Notes under the pieces: model-generated
Told to the model about the DNA's origin: nothing
The model's input: the letters and a program-made list of their open reading frames with translations, nothing else
The model's database searches: none
Part shown: piece by piece, positions 1 to 10,229 of the stretch
How positions within the stretch are numbered: position 1 is the stretch's first letter
Layout: every line of letters starts with the position of its first letter
Program-made: the position numbers and the translations under genes
Origin: Chrysopilus asiliformis
Taxonomy: Eukaryota; Arthropoda; Insecta; Diptera; Rhagionidae
Reading direction: 5' to 3'
Length of the DNA: 64,000 bases
Assembly (NCBI GenBank): GCA_964034945.1
Contig: OZ035962.1
Coordinates: 67,160,274 to 67,224,273 of the forward strand

Positions 1-484
1 CGTATTTATATATTCAAAAAATATTATGTTTGACGGGTAAATCAACAGAGTTTTTTAAACGTATTTTCGTCACCGAATTTTTGAGTGATTGAATAGTGTA
101 GCGTGGAAAAGATTAGCTCCGAGTAAATGTTTCTGTGGGTTCAACTCCTCCTGGGGATTATTTTTTTTTTAATTTTTGATTTTATTGTTTAAATGTTATT
201 CATATATTATAATAACCTTATAGGTTTTAAGGCTTGTGTTCAAAATTTGAGAAGTACTCAACCGATTTGGACGAAGTTTTTAAGGGCAGGCCAACTGCAA
301 CACGGGGAAAGCTATGGCCTAATTGCAGATTTTTCAGTCCCATGACAAAATTTGTTTGTTTAAATGATTTTTAGAGGTTTTTCTTTGTGGTAAATTTGAT
401 TTTTGTGAAGCTTTATCGAGTTTTGAATATATTCATATATTAATTTTTTTTGTTAAACATCAAATGATCTGAAATGATCCAATA
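1..484. other. Unassigned AT-rich DNA
   Basis: No gene or repeat boundary is recognised here. A weak tRNA-like B-box (GGTTCAACTCC near 138-148) followed by a T-run may be a decayed SINE, but no cloverleaf is convincing. It is probably intron of LRCH, whose first visible exon starts at 6897. Confidence 0.4.
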
Positions 485-1758
485 CAGGAAAACCTGTTTT
501 AGCCAGACTCGCACAGAACCAAGAAATTTGTCCGGCTTCTGGCTTATACAGATTTCTGGCTTATACAGGTTGGAGTAAAAAACACGGGTTTTTATTGTGT
601 TTTACGATAATGTAACTATATACAAAACTATGCGATGAAACTTCGTAGTGTAAATTTTTGAATTTGTGTATTACTTTTGAGCCTAAAAATGTCCCAGTTC
701 TTGAACAATGATCCGGTTTATAAAAAAATATGTTTCTTCGACATACATGTGACAATAAAAAGTAGGAAGATTTCGAATTGATTTCAATTAGAGACGAGAG
801 ATGAAAAATACTCCCAATAAAACTGTTGTCTGACGTTTTTATGAAAGAAATTTTTCCTCTAAACTATGTCTTCCTTCTCCTTGCTGAAACAAAATCTACT
901 TGAAGCGTCATAATATAACATAAGTTAATAACTTTGTGCAAGATTTTATGCATTTTCAAAACTTGCGGATATGGTTTTTAGCATAAACTATTGCTGTGGG
1001 TTTGAATAACCCTTCCGGAGCTTGGAAACGAACAAAATCATTTTACATTGATTTTTCTGTTAAAATTTTGATAGAACTCCAATTAGAATTCAAACTATAG
1101 TTTTATTTTGGTCTTTAGAACCTTTTTGGCTCAAAGTATTTTTCAAAAAATTCTAAAATCTTTTTTATTTGTGTGGGGGAGGGGAGAGCAAATATTCCGA
1201 TTTACCCACTGACTAGGGCAAATCAAATTTTTATGTCATGCTAAACACACTACTGTAACTAATTTTTTGATCGGGCGATTTGTTCTATGCTTTAGAAATC
1301 TGTGGTCACAAGGAAAAACCGCTTAAGTCGAGTTATGTAGTTTTAAAGGTTGGTGCATATTTGAATTCTCCTTATCCAGTTCTATATTCTGTCAAAATTT
1401 GGTTTTGATGCTGTACCCCTATGAGGAATGGTAGAGCAAAAACCATATAACCTAAGTCAGTTTTGCTTGCAAAAAAAAATAATCAAAACTTTAAACCCAA
1501 ATTACTCAAAACACGCTTTTTCGACTTAAGCAGTTTTTCCTTGTGACCACAGAAATGGTCTACTAACTCTAAAAACATTTTTATATAGAAAAAAGTTTCC
1601 GGCTTATACAAAAAAAATTATGTCCGCGGGTTCGCGTTAAGCAGGTTCCGGCTTATCCAGATTCATGGAAAACCACTACAAAATCACGGGACTTGAAAAC
1701 TATTCGGCTTAGGTAGGTTTCCGGCTTATACAGGGCCCGGCTTATACAGGTTTAACTG
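485..1758. mobile_element. pogo/Tigger-like element remnant
   Basis: The right end reads CCGGCTTATACAGG.TTTAACTG followed by TA. The left end is TA then CAGGAAAACCTGTTTTAGCC, a diverged inverted copy. The motif GGCTTATACAG recurs several times near both ends (about 540-570 and 1600-1750), as in the reiterated ends of pogo/Tigger elements. Flanking TA dinucleotides fit the Tc1/mariner superfamily. No transposase reading frame survives. A second inverted-repeat element sits inside it. Confidence 0.55.
1300..1552. mobile_element. MITE nested in Tigger-like element
   Basis: Inverted repeats of about 31 bp begin CTGTGGTCACAAGG and contain CGCTTAAGTCGA. They lie at 1300-1331 and 1519-1552, inside the element at 485-1758. 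No coding sequence is seen between them. The CTTAAG-type motif resembles the GGCTTATACAG motif of the host, so this could be a related internal deletion derivative. Confidence 0.55.
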
Positions 1759-1835
1759 TATCTAAAAAATCTAAGGTATGGTCCATTCGATGTGAAAAAT
1801 AATAAATTTGATTTCATAATTTTACTCAAATAAAC

Positions 1836-1888
1836 TTACATAAGTTTTAATGAAATTAAGTTTTTCATTAAAACTTATGTAAATAACT
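1836..1888. repeat. Short hairpin (inverted repeat)
   Basis: ACTTACATAAGTTTTAATGA is followed after a few bases by its reverse complement, giving a stem of about 22 bp. It may be a decayed miniature element or a chance AT-rich palindrome. Confidence 0.5.
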
Positions 1889-1969
1889 TAGTTTTTCAAT
1901 ACTCTGCCGTTGTTGGAAATTTAACTTTAATGATTAATTATAAGCGGAAAATTTTGACAAAGCTATTAT

Positions 1970-2105
1970 TATATTGTATTTTCCCATTCGACCTGCGTTT
2001 TCCATGACCATCAACAAATCTCAAGGTCAGACATTTGACAAAGTGGGGATTGTGTGGTACGAGCCCGTTTTCTCCCACGGGCAAATATACGTTGTCCTCT
2101 CAGGT
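1970..2105 (+). pseudogene. Helitron/PIF1-type helicase C-terminal fragment
   Basis: The frame reads [20 protein letters not shown], then KVGI, then [12 protein letters not shown]. This is the conserved C-terminal helicase block of Helitron RepHel and PIF1-like proteins (family pattern: [13 protein letters not shown], then FSHGQLYVALSR). About 43 codons remain. The LSR arginine is replaced by a glycine codon and the frame then runs into AT-rich sequence, so the gene is a relic. A conventional cellular PIF1 exon is less likely because no flanking helicase motifs are present. Confidence 0.8.
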
Positions 2106-2246
2106 AATTTATTTGTGTCAATAGCTAGAATTTTGTTGTTTTTAATTTCAACTTTTCTTATGTCTAAAAAGGTGTTGAAAATTGAAATAAAATATAGAAA
2201 TGCTTTTCCCAGGGAGATTTACTAATCATGCCAATCGCGAATATCT

Positions 2247-2304
2247 AAATATGTGTGAATGTGTATAAATATGTGTGAATGTGTATAAAAATGTGTGGAT
2301 GTTG
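2247..2304. repeat. Short tandem repeat, about 20-bp unit
   Basis: The unit TATGTGTGAATGTGTATAAA is repeated about 2.5 times with small changes. Confidence 0.7.
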
Positions 2305-2592
2305 GAGTTATAGAATTTAAAATACAATAATTTATACAATTAAAAAAGGTATGGCACAGTAAAATTGTATACATTTTTTTGAAGTCATACTTTTTTTTTA
2401 TTAAAGTAAATAACCCGATTGATACATTATTTAAAAAAAACTCATGTTAATGGTGAATATAGGGCCTAACTAGTGTCTACGAGGCTTACTATTACCTCCT
2501 TGTGTCACACAATATGTACGTCGATCAAAGTTTAAAGACAACCTATGTTAGAATAGAACAGATTGTATAAAAAATTACAACTAAAATACGAA

Positions 2593-2771
2593 AAACTTAA
2601 ATATGGTGAAATTTTAAGGTGAAACTAGCTTGGCCTTAGCTTGGCCCCAGATTGACCAAATAGTGGCGCTTTTAATGCGAAACTAGCCTCTACGAGGCCT
2701 GCTCTAAAGTTATCATGTCACAAACCGTTGTTTGGAGAAAAAGTAGTAAGTGCTAGAAGACCGCAAAAGAT
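2593..2771. repeat. Single arm of a foldback repeat
   Basis: This stretch (ACTAGCTTGGCCTTAGCTTG onward) is repeated in direct but diverged form at about 3803-3960. It is present as a close reverse complement at 3965-4112. It therefore represents one arm of the foldback element described there. The upstream part, from about 2464 (CTAACTAGTGTCTACGAGGC), may be a more decayed partner arm. Confidence 0.65.
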
Positions 2772-2942
2772 TTACCTCTATCTTCGGTAATACAGTCACT
2801 TTGCCCAATAATTTTGTATGAACTGAAACTCAGTGACTGCAAAATACAGTGGATGCCCAATATATCGACCTACATATATAATGTTCAGCCCGTACGTTAA
2901 ATCGGGTTCGTTATAACGAAATGCGCATTAAAGATCAACATA

Positions 2943-3308
2943 CAGCCATGTTCAAAAGTGTTAGGCACCATTTCAAAATCAATTTTTTCCTGTTTACGTG
3001 TTATTATATACACAGTGAAACAATGTGATTTTAAGAATATCAAAATTTTTTTATCTGACTAATATTACGTGGGCCCACCCCTAGCCCTTATTACAGCAGC
3101 GAGTCTTTTCGGCATTGTCGCTACAAGCCTATTTTCGTGTCGTCACTTATAAAATACCATTTCTCCTGAATAGCCCTTTTCAGGGTTACTTCTGATGTTA
3201 TTTTTGTGTTTCCGGATATTTTTCTTCAAAATACTCCACAAATGCTCTATCAAAATCTATGATTTCTTTGCAAAAAATGGGGGTGCCTAACACTTTTGAA
3301 CATGGCTG
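2943..3308 (-). mobile_element. Tc1-like miniature element, copy 1
   Basis: Perfect terminal inverted repeats start CAGCCATGTTCAAAAGTGTT and are flanked by TA on both sides, the Tc1/mariner target duplication. The minus strand keeps the tail of a Tc1-type transposase: EHLWSILKKNIRKHKN, then VATMPKRLAAVIRARGGPT. The segment is an internally deleted Tc1 derivative that retains about 60 codons of the C-terminus, with at least one stop. A sister copy lies at 10649-11013. Confidence 0.9.
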
Positions 3309-3553
3309 TATGTTTTTATAAACATTATCATAATGAGATTTTAGATTGAGGTAAATTTTAATACGATTTATTCTTAAGTGGGATAATGCTTTAATGTATG
3401 TTTAAGCGTTACAAATCCAACTTAAACTGATTACATTACCTTAAAAGTTTAATTTTTCGCGACGGTTTCACGTATAACACACATTATTTACGAAACAAAT
3501 AGTTTTTCGTTATATAGAATAACAAAATTTTTCGTCTTTCACTATAGAGATGC

Positions 3554-3589
<36 letters not shown>

Positions 3590-3638
3590 AATAATATAAT
3601 AATAATACAATAATATAATAATAATACGTAATAATAAT
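3554..3638. repeat. (AAT)n microsatellite
   Basis: An almost pure AAT/TAATA array of about 85 bp with a few interruptions. Confidence 0.95.
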
Positions 3639-3802
3639 TCGAAACTGCTGTTCGCTATACTGGACGTTAGTTATATAGGTATACAATATAGTGGACGCCC
3701 GGAAGGGAAATTTTTTCTTCGCGGGTAAAAATATCTGTAACGGTTCTCGAAATATTTGAAAAAATTGTTCACATAAGATATTTCAGTAAATTCAATCAAA
3801 CG

Positions 3803-4112
3803 AAAAACTTAAATATTGACCAATTTTAAAATAAAACTAGCTTGGCCTGAGCTTGGCCAAACAGTGGGCTTTTAGTACGAAACTAGGCGTCTACGAGTGA
3901 TAACCTACCCTAGAGTTATCACGTTACAAACTATTTTTTGGGAGAAAAACACTAAGTGCTGGCGAAATCTTTTGCGGTCTTCTAGCACTTACTACTTTTT
4001 CTCCAAACAACGGTTTGTGACATGATAACTTTAGAGCAGGCCTCGTAGAGGCTAGTTTCGCATTAAAAGCGCCACTATTTGGTCAATCTGGGGCCAAGCT
4101 AAGGCCAAGCTC
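3803..4112. mobile_element. Foldback (palindromic) element
   Basis: Two arms face each other around a centre near 3960-3967 (TAAGTGCT...AGCACTTA). The right arm is the reverse complement of 2620-2771 with very few changes, while the left arm is more diverged. The shared motif is CTTGGCC, with CTACGAG further in. No coding content is seen. Confidence 0.7.
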
Positions 4113-4740
4113 AAATACAAAATGACTGAAAATATATTTACTGAAAAGGCAAAAATAATTTTTTGGACGCTGTGTAATTTCTGATACATTTTTCTTAACA
4201 TTCGGCCGCAGCCGAAGGTTTGCATAAAAGCAGAGATAAATGTTTACCGTAAGGTAAAAGCAACTAAAGTACAAACAATTCCCATCAATAATAAAGGAGA
4301 ATTTTGTTAACATTTTAATATCTCAAAAATTGTCATAATCAGTCAACTGAAGGTGGAAAAATTAATGTGTAAAGAAATCCAATTTCCTTTAATTTTCTGC
4401 AATTTTTCTTTATTCTACTTCTCGACTAGACATAAAATTCAAAAAATTGAGTAGCATTTTCAAGATATTTCTAAGAAATTAGACAAAAATGTTAGAAAAA
4501 AATCTGCCTGTAGAGACGGAATATTACCGTGAAAAATTTTCTGGATAAATATTTTGAATTGACGAAGAAATTTCACTGACATATCATTTCCTATGACAGG
4601 TCGCCGTTCACCAAATACAAATTTTGGAAAATTTCAATTTCAAAAAAAGAAAAAAATACGCCAAGTCACGCAGCGGCTTGCTTTTGTTTTCATTGCGTTG
4701 ACATTTGATTTGACAATTCACTTGCGCCGTCGACGTCGAT
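4113..4740. other. Unassigned AT-rich DNA
   Basis: No recognisable gene or repeat border is seen. Short open frames here have no protein-like composition. Confidence 0.4.
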
Positions 4741-4743
4741 TAA

Positions 4744-5323
4744 TGGGCTTTCTCCATTGCCAGGATATTTTAGTTGCGATAAAAATGTGTTATAAATAGA
4801 AAGAGACAGATAGCTGTAATTGTCAATGGGAAAGACAGAATACGAGCACGAGTCTTTATAGAAAGTTTTACAGGATAAAATCATAGGAATTTAAACCGTA
4901 TTCCATGTCCAAAACATTCAATTTGCATCTCCTAATCACATATCTGTATGTCCTCTAATATCTCAAATTTCCTACCTGTAAATATGGTTATTATTATTAT
5001 TATAGTCTGTATACCAAAACATGTAATAAATATAAATACATTCGTTGTTATTCATTGTATTGTAAGTTTTGAAACTGCATTTGTCAAAATCAGACAGATT
5101 TTGACTACTTTTGTAGTTTATTTTATAGGAAGCGTACGTCAGTTCAAATACATCTACCAAAGCGACACCTGGCGACGAACGCTTCCTATAAAATAAACTA
5201 CCAAAGCGACATCTGACGACGTACGCTTTTTTTGTTCTCTCTCTTTCTTACCAAGCCTTTGTTATATAAGTGTGTCCCTACATTTTATCGCAACTAAAAT
5301 ATCCTGGCAATGGAGAAAGCCCA
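4744..5323. mobile_element. TAA-flanked MITE with inner hairpin
   Basis: Terminal inverted repeats of about 40 bp begin TGGGCTTTCTCCATTGCCAG. They are flanked by TAA at 4741-4743 and 5324-5326, the 3-bp target duplication type of PIF/Harbinger. Inside, TAGTTTATTTTATAGGAAGC (about 5116) reappears inverted at about 5179-5200, forming a second hairpin around ACATCTACCAAAGCGACACC. It is non-coding. Confidence 0.8.
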
Positions 5324-5335
5324 TAAACCTTCGAC

Positions 5336-5400
5336 TTAATTTTGGCTGAAGCCGAAGTTCGGCCGAATGTGGCGGAAGCCGAAGCCGATTAATCAGTCGG
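5336..5400. repeat. GAAGCCGAAG-type repeat
   Basis: It contains repeated GAAGCCGAAG / TTCGGC motifs, similar to a patch at 37737-37850. It is probably a degenerate dispersed repeat, and its full boundaries are not visible. Confidence 0.45.
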
Positions 5401-6029
5401 ACTTATAGTTTATGCTTCAGCGCCATGAGCTTTATTAAAGTATTATTATTTCCAAATTCCCCCAAAAAATGTGAAGTAGTACAAGATCAATTTTCCTAGT
5501 AGACAAGAGTTCAATTCAATTAGTCTGAATTCTAGAATGTTTTCTCAACCTTAAGATAATCTTCAAGTGCAACGTATTGTCCTTTATCTGTGGGTAACAC
5601 TACTGGCAACGAAGATCAGACACATCGATAAGCCGTTGCTGATCTATTAATTGAAGGTCCTGCCCTTTCCCTGCTCATCTCCATAGAAAAAATTAAGGAG
5701 AAATTTGTTAAAAAACGTTTTCTCTTCAAGGCGGGTCAAGTGAATTGAGTTTTTATCTCTCAAAAATAACTCCACAAATTTTTATATCGAAATTTGTAGA
5801 AATTAGGAAATAATAATATTTTAAGTGGGCCCGCTAACTCAAACACTAAATATTGTCCAAGTGCAGATTTTTTTACTAACATGTTCGTAATTGTAGTGGC
5901 TAGCGTTCGGCGTAGGTTTTTTTTATAGACATTTTTCTGTGCACTTTGTATGCAAAAAATCTGTGGCAAAAATCGAACTTTCATCAAACGATCAAAGATG
6001 GCTTCTATTGAGCCATCACCTTTAGATCT
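5401..6029. other. Unassigned DNA
   Basis: I see no gene, clear repeat or RNA feature in this stretch. Confidence 0.4.
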
Positions 6030-6460
6030 TAAGCGGCCCCTAGACGTTCAATCTTGCAGTCAATCATGCTGTCACAGAAAAAGGCTTATTTGCACTAGAC
6101 GCTCAATCATGCACGCAAGCATCAGTTAATTCGAAACAGCCAAACCGACAGCACACAGTACAAATATGAATTTAAACAATTTTTGTCCTTATATTTTTCG
6201 CTTTTCGTCATCCACAACTCACTTCTTTGTCTGTATAACTCGAAAAAGGATTCCCAGAAAACGTTGTCTTTTATATGCGACATCTTTTCACTACTAAAAA
6301 TTACGCTGAAATGACGAATCGATTGACAGCTTCGCCATACACGTTCAAGCATGCTGTGGTTCACAAATAAATGATTTTGATATTGGCCAGCATGCTGGTA
6401 ATCATGGAATTTTGCATGACAACATCACCATAGACGTTCAAAATGCTGTCACAGCACGTG
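6030..6460. repeat. Region with reiterated AGACGTTCAA / ATGCTG motifs
   Basis: TAGACGTTCAA or close variants occur at about 6041, 6097, 6340 and 6433. They are mixed with repeated CAATCATGC, CATGCTGT and CAGCATGC. The start (GGCCCCTAGACGTTCAATC) resembles the ends of other TTA/TAA-type elements in this window. A matching right end was not found, so this is a partial or decayed copy. Confidence 0.45.
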
Positions 6461-6896
6461 ATGACTGTGCTCGCTATGTCAGAGGTTACTTTAAAAAATA
6501 TACACTTGGCAACGAATAAATAATTAACCCGAGTGTTTTTTTATGAAAAAGTTGTTGAAAAAAAGAAGTTAGCTTCCCTAGAATATTTTTTCATTACAAA
6601 ACGAAAAAGGGATTAACTCTAATTGACGGCTCTGCTCTGTTCTCGTGCTTGTGAAGCATTTCAACTAAGAGAGATGTTGCTATTTCGTCGTATCCCTAAA
6701 TTTTATTATAGGAAACATCTTTTTTTTTACAAATTTCAAGGGAACGTATCTACCGTGTTACGAAATTGCTGGACGTGTAATTCAAAGTATGATTAATAGA
6801 ATAACAAATCCACGATCCCAAAAAATGCCTTTGTTTTCGACCGTCACGATGTGATATTATTTCCCTGAAATAAAATATGTTTTTTTAAATTTTTAG
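6461..6896. other. LRCH intron 3' part
   Basis: This is AT-rich sequence ending in a pyrimidine tract and AG at 6895-6896, the acceptor for the first visible LRCH exon. Nothing else is recognised. Confidence 0.6.
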
Positions 6897-7101
6897 CTGT
6901 GTGTTCGGGGATTAGTACATATAATAAAGTATTTAGAAAATCAATCGTCAAAAGATGATCAATTCAATCTCAATGTGGCAGGAAGGGAACAAAAGGGAAA
7001 TTTAGTTGATCCGGCTAAAGGGATTTTCCTCAACTTAGAAGTGAAACACAATGATGGCGATGTATTCGATGGTTCTTGGACACGCGACTTATACGAAAAT
7101 G
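6897..7101 (+). CDS. Lrch: LRCH exon A (after the LRR region)
   Basis: LRCH proteins carry N-terminal leucine-rich repeats and a C-terminal calponin-homology (CH) domain, and act at the cell cortex on actin and signalling. This exon opens in phase 0 with LCVRGLVHIIKYLE. That matches the segment which, in LRCH family members, follows the LRRs (pattern RG-VHIFKYLE). The remainder is hydrophilic linker. The acceptor is TTTTTAG at 6895-6896 and the donor is GTAAAT at 7102; the exon ends in phase 1. The LRR-coding exons must lie left of the window, since none are seen in 1-6896. Confidence 0.85.
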
Positions 7102-7414
7102 GTAAATTTTGATTCAATTAATATTCGTATGCATTGTTCTTTGTTAATAATTTCATTCATTTTAAAGATTGATTGACATTTTAGAGCTTTTTTGGTTTTC
7201 AGATTTTGTGTGGATTCATTTTATTAATATTAATTTAACACATTGCTTTTAGCTAGCTAATACGATTATTCATCGATCACATTCTTTGGAAATAGAATCA
7301 AATTTGAACTCATTTTTGATATTATTGTATAATTTTGAATATTAAAATGAATTTAATCATTCTTTTTAATTTTGTTATTTTAGTGGAATAACAATATTGT
7401 GTTTCCATTTAAAG

Positions 7415-7595
7415 GATATTCCAAGAGCGGACATTTACAAAATCAAGAGAACCATAGAATCCAAAAAGGTACACGCATCATACCAACAAATCACTATGAT
7501 AATGGTATAATTAAGGAAGATTCCGATTTTTCAAAATTACAACGAAAAAACTTCGAAAAGAAACGAGCGGAATATCTTGTCTCTAATAGTTCATG
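7415..7595 (+). CDS. Lrch: LRCH exon B (linker)
   Basis: It encodes a charged linker (YSKSGHLQNQENHRIQKG ... FEKKRAEYLVSNSS). I chose the acceptor AAAG at 7413-7414 because it alone matches the incoming phase 1 and keeps the frame open. The better-looking acceptor TTTTAG at 7382-7383 would start the exon with TG GAA TAA, an immediate stop. The donor GGTAAA follows at 7596, in phase 2. The 5' border is the least certain of this gene. Confidence 0.6.
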
Positions 7596-7651
7596 GTAAA
7601 ATTTCCTCTTTATTCAATTAAAATATTTCTCTTATATTTTATATCTTTTAG

Positions 7652-7738
7652 TGGGAAAAATAATGGCGACGAAAATTTAATAATAGATAATAAGAGATCA
7701 AACAAGCCCAAAGATTTAAAAAATATACAAACTTACAG
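7652..7738 (+). CDS. Lrch: LRCH exon C
   Basis: An 87-nt linker exon (GKNNGDENLIIDNKRSNKPK ... NIQTY). The acceptor is TATCTTTTAG at 7650-7651 and the donor is CAGGTAAGG at 7739. Both borders are phase 2, so it could be skipped without a frameshift. Its acceptor region is partly duplicated at about 8458-8505. Confidence 0.75.
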
Positions 7739-7825
7739 GTAAGGGAAGATGTTGTTATGACTCATCTTTCAGTATATTTTTCAATTTTTTTTTCTGAAAA
7801 AAAAAAAATCTTGTACAACTTTCAG

Positions 7826-8215
7826 AGAATACAAAGAAGCACTTAAGCAGCAACGAAATCAAGAAATTTCTGGTCTGTACAAAGCGAAAAAACCAAATAC
7901 GGATGTATGCGGTCAGCAACAAAAGGAAAATGTCCAGAATTCACAGCGCGATGATATGAATAACACTTCAGAGAAGGCTTGGAGTAAAGGAAACATTGAT
8001 AAGAATTCACCAAGCAATATGGCATCAATCAAAAACAATATTACAGCACAATCAGTGCAGCAAGCTAAAGAAAAGCTTCGTTTAGTTAACAGTGAATATA
8101 ATTATGTGAAACCTGATAGTCCTTCTAAGACATCGGACAGCTTTATAGAAAATGTTTCTTTCAATAAAGCTATAAAAACGGAACCTTTCAAATTGAAACC
8201 TATATCGAGATCAAG
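7826..8215 (+). CDS. Lrch: LRCH exon D (YKEALKQQR region)
   Basis: A 390-nt exon. Together with the last bases of exon C it starts RYREYKEALKQQRNQE-like sequence (seen as EYKEALKQQRNQEISGLYK). The family has a similar EYKE-L-QQR basic segment between the LRRs and the CH domain. The rest is a low-complexity polar linker. Acceptor TTTCAG at 7824-7825; donor AGGTATT at 8216; exit phase 2. Confidence 0.85.
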
Positions 8216-8457
8216 GTATTAAATTTTTAATATACATACTTTGTTTACATTAGTAGCAAAACTTCAACGTCCTACAAATTAATGTTACCGTAACTTTATA
8301 GAACGAATCGATACTTGGACCATATTAATTGTTTGGATTTCCCGACCTCTAAGATTTTAATATGATTTATTTAGATAATTTTCGGGCTATAGGTCATATT
8401 GGAATATTTTTTCTTCTATCGAAACCATTTCTATTCAAGTACCAGTTTTCTCATGGC

Positions 8458-8505
8458 CACAATATCTTTTATATCTTTTAGTGAGGAAAATAATGGCAAA
8501 TAATA
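8458..8505 (+). repeat. Duplicate of LRCH exon C acceptor and start
   Basis: TTTATATCTTTTAGTGAGGA then AAATAATGGC repeats, with few changes, the intron end and first codons of exon C (7640-7668: TTATATCTTTTAGTGGGA then AAAATAATGGC). The similarity stops within about 45 bp. It leaves a decoy acceptor AG at about 8481 in the next intron. Confidence 0.7.
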
Positions 8506-8517
8506 CAATGGAATTAA

Positions 8518-8649
8518 CAGGTAGATTATCTCAGACGCGTCACTTTTCGTGACTCGAATTTTGCCTATTGTATCTATTTGTTGTTTTGTACCAACAACAA
8601 CAGGCAATTTCGAGTCACGAAAAGTGACGGGTCTAAGATAATCGACCTG
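8518..8649. mobile_element. 132-bp hairpin MITE, TAA-flanked
   Basis: Near-perfect inverted repeats of about 49 bp (starting CAGGTAGATTATCTCAGACG) surround a small loop. TAA duplications flank it at 8515-8517 and 8650-8652. It lies in the intron between LRCH exons D and E. The 3-bp TAA site fits PIF/Harbinger-type MITEs. It can fold into one long hairpin. Confidence 0.85.
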
Positions 8650-8652
8650 TAA

Positions 8653-9184
8653 ATCTAAATGGAAACATAGATAACTTGTAAATTTTTTTGAAAGGAAACA
8701 TCAAGTTTCGATCTCAAGAATCAATGGCTGGATCTCATCAGAGTGACCCCGTTATCTCTGTCATTGACCTGACCATAAAGAATGTCGTTTCAATTTAAAT
8801 TTAATTTCATTATATGTTTCAATTCAATTCAATGAGATATCTTGTACTTGAATAGAAATAATTTGAACCCTTTCGCGGACACCACTTTTTAGAATGCGCC
8901 TAAAAATTAAAAAAAAGGATTTCCAGGAATCATATCTCTTTCTGTACATTTGTATCGACGCTATTTTGCAGTTCTGAACTAAACACACATAATCCATATA
9001 AACTCATATATTTTGTGACGGCTTTAACCGTTATGATTTTATTAGTAAAACAATATTTGACGTGTATACACATCATGTCCCACCAGAAGCCAGTAACATG
9101 ACGTGTATACACGTCATTGTTCATTAAAGGTTTATTAGACGCAAAAATATTTCAATATGACCTATAGCCTGGAAATTATCAAAA
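8653..9184. other. LRCH intron; possible decayed piggyBac-type MITE
   Basis: Imperfect ends ACCCTTTCGCGGACA (about 8868) and TGTTCATTAAAGGTT (about 9118) are related in inverted orientation. The TTAA target is not intact on either side, so this is only suggestive. No coding sequence is seen. Confidence 0.3.
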
Positions 9185-9189
9185 TAAAT

Positions 9190-9530
9190 AATCTCGATTA
9201 TTTGAAACCCCTCTATTTGAACTCCCAGTTATTTGAACCAACATTTTTTTGTTTATTACCTCTAATATTTGAACTTTTGATCTATTATTTGAACTTTAAT
9301 AAAATAAATGCCGCCCAAATGAATCAAACAGAAAAAAAATGAAAAATTTCTCAGAATTGTTAATGAATGAAATTGGGAAATTATCAGTTACCGGTAAAAA
9401 AGTAAATAAAATAATATTTGATTACTTAAGTATAACGTTACTAGAAGATTTGGTTGTTGCGATTATTTGAACATTTCGATTTATTGAACCACGCTTGCAA
9501 ACATTAGTTCAAATAATCGAAAATAATAAG
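9190..9530. repeat. ATTTGAAC-rich inverted-repeat element
   Basis: CGATTATTTGAA near 9195 is answered by TTCAAATAATCGA near 9508. ATTTGAAC or close variants recur about eight times between. The reiterated ends resemble pogo-type MITEs such as the one at 20783-20861, but a TA target pair is not clear. Confidence 0.5.
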
Positions 9531-9732
9531 GATATTTGCGAGATCAATATAGGATTTTCCGTTTCAAATTTTGAAATATTAACACCAGGTTCGTGATCAA
9601 CGACCCCGAAAATCCCTGAGTGACATTTCTCAGGTGGGCAGGCTTCATGGCGAAAATCAATGTTTTAAAACACCAACCTCTTATCTTTTGGGTTTTAGAT
9701 TGCCGACAAATTTAAGATGTATGAAAATTCTC

Positions 9733-10017
9733 AGTGTAAGAATTTTTTATCTCCACTCTTTTTGTAGCGTACAGAGTGACGAGCCAATTTTGTAGCGTAC
9801 AGAGTGACGAGATATTATATATTTTCGAGGTGGTTGTGATAGATGGGGAGGCAGGGTGGCACGCTGGATGGTCAGGTGCTTAGCTCGCCTGGCGGGGTTG
9901 GTTCTTACCATCCTCCTATCACTCTCCACTCTCTTATCGAAAAGTTTAATCCCGGAACGTTTCTAAACGTTCCGGTCTTAAACTGCTCGATAAGAGAGTG
10001 GGGTAATTCTTACACTG
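9733..10017. mobile_element. MITE with CAGTGTAAGAATT ends
   Basis: Inverted ends CAGTGTAAGAATT lie at 9733 and 10017. Inside are a duplicated unit TGTAGCGTACAGAGTGACGA (9764 and 9790) and a strong hairpin at 9926-10001 (ACTCTCTTATCGA ... TCGATAAGAGAGT around CGGAACGTTT/AAACGTTCCG). CAGTG ends suggest hAT, but I cannot see a clean 8-bp target duplication. Confidence 0.65.
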
Positions 10018-10081
10018 TATTCTAATACGAAGATTGCATTGAAATATTTTGTTTGCCGGACTGATTTTTTTTTCATTGCAG

Positions 10082-10184
10082 AGATCCTAATAAGGTCGAC
10101 AACACTGAGAAGTTGAGTTTCACCATGAGAAGAGAATTTGACAAGCACAAAGAAGAGATTGAACTTACTTTAAAATTACGAACA
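10082..10184 (+). CDS. Lrch: LRCH exon E (start of CH region)
   Basis: It encodes RDPNKVDNTEKLSFTMRREF then DKHKEEIELTLKLRT, the helix leading into the CH domain. Acceptor TTGCAG at 10080-10081; donor GTGAGT at 10185. It enters in phase 2 and leaves in phase 0. The LRCH family has a comparable basic/acidic helix just before the CH domain. Confidence 0.85.
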
Positions 10185-10229
10185 GTGAGTAAATTTTTGT
10201 GATTATTGTAATTTATATGTCAATGTTTA

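Noticed and set aside
84..175. Possible tRNA-derived SINE (GGTTCAACTCC then T-run)
   Set aside because: B-box is plausible but A-box and stems are not; no second copy in the window.
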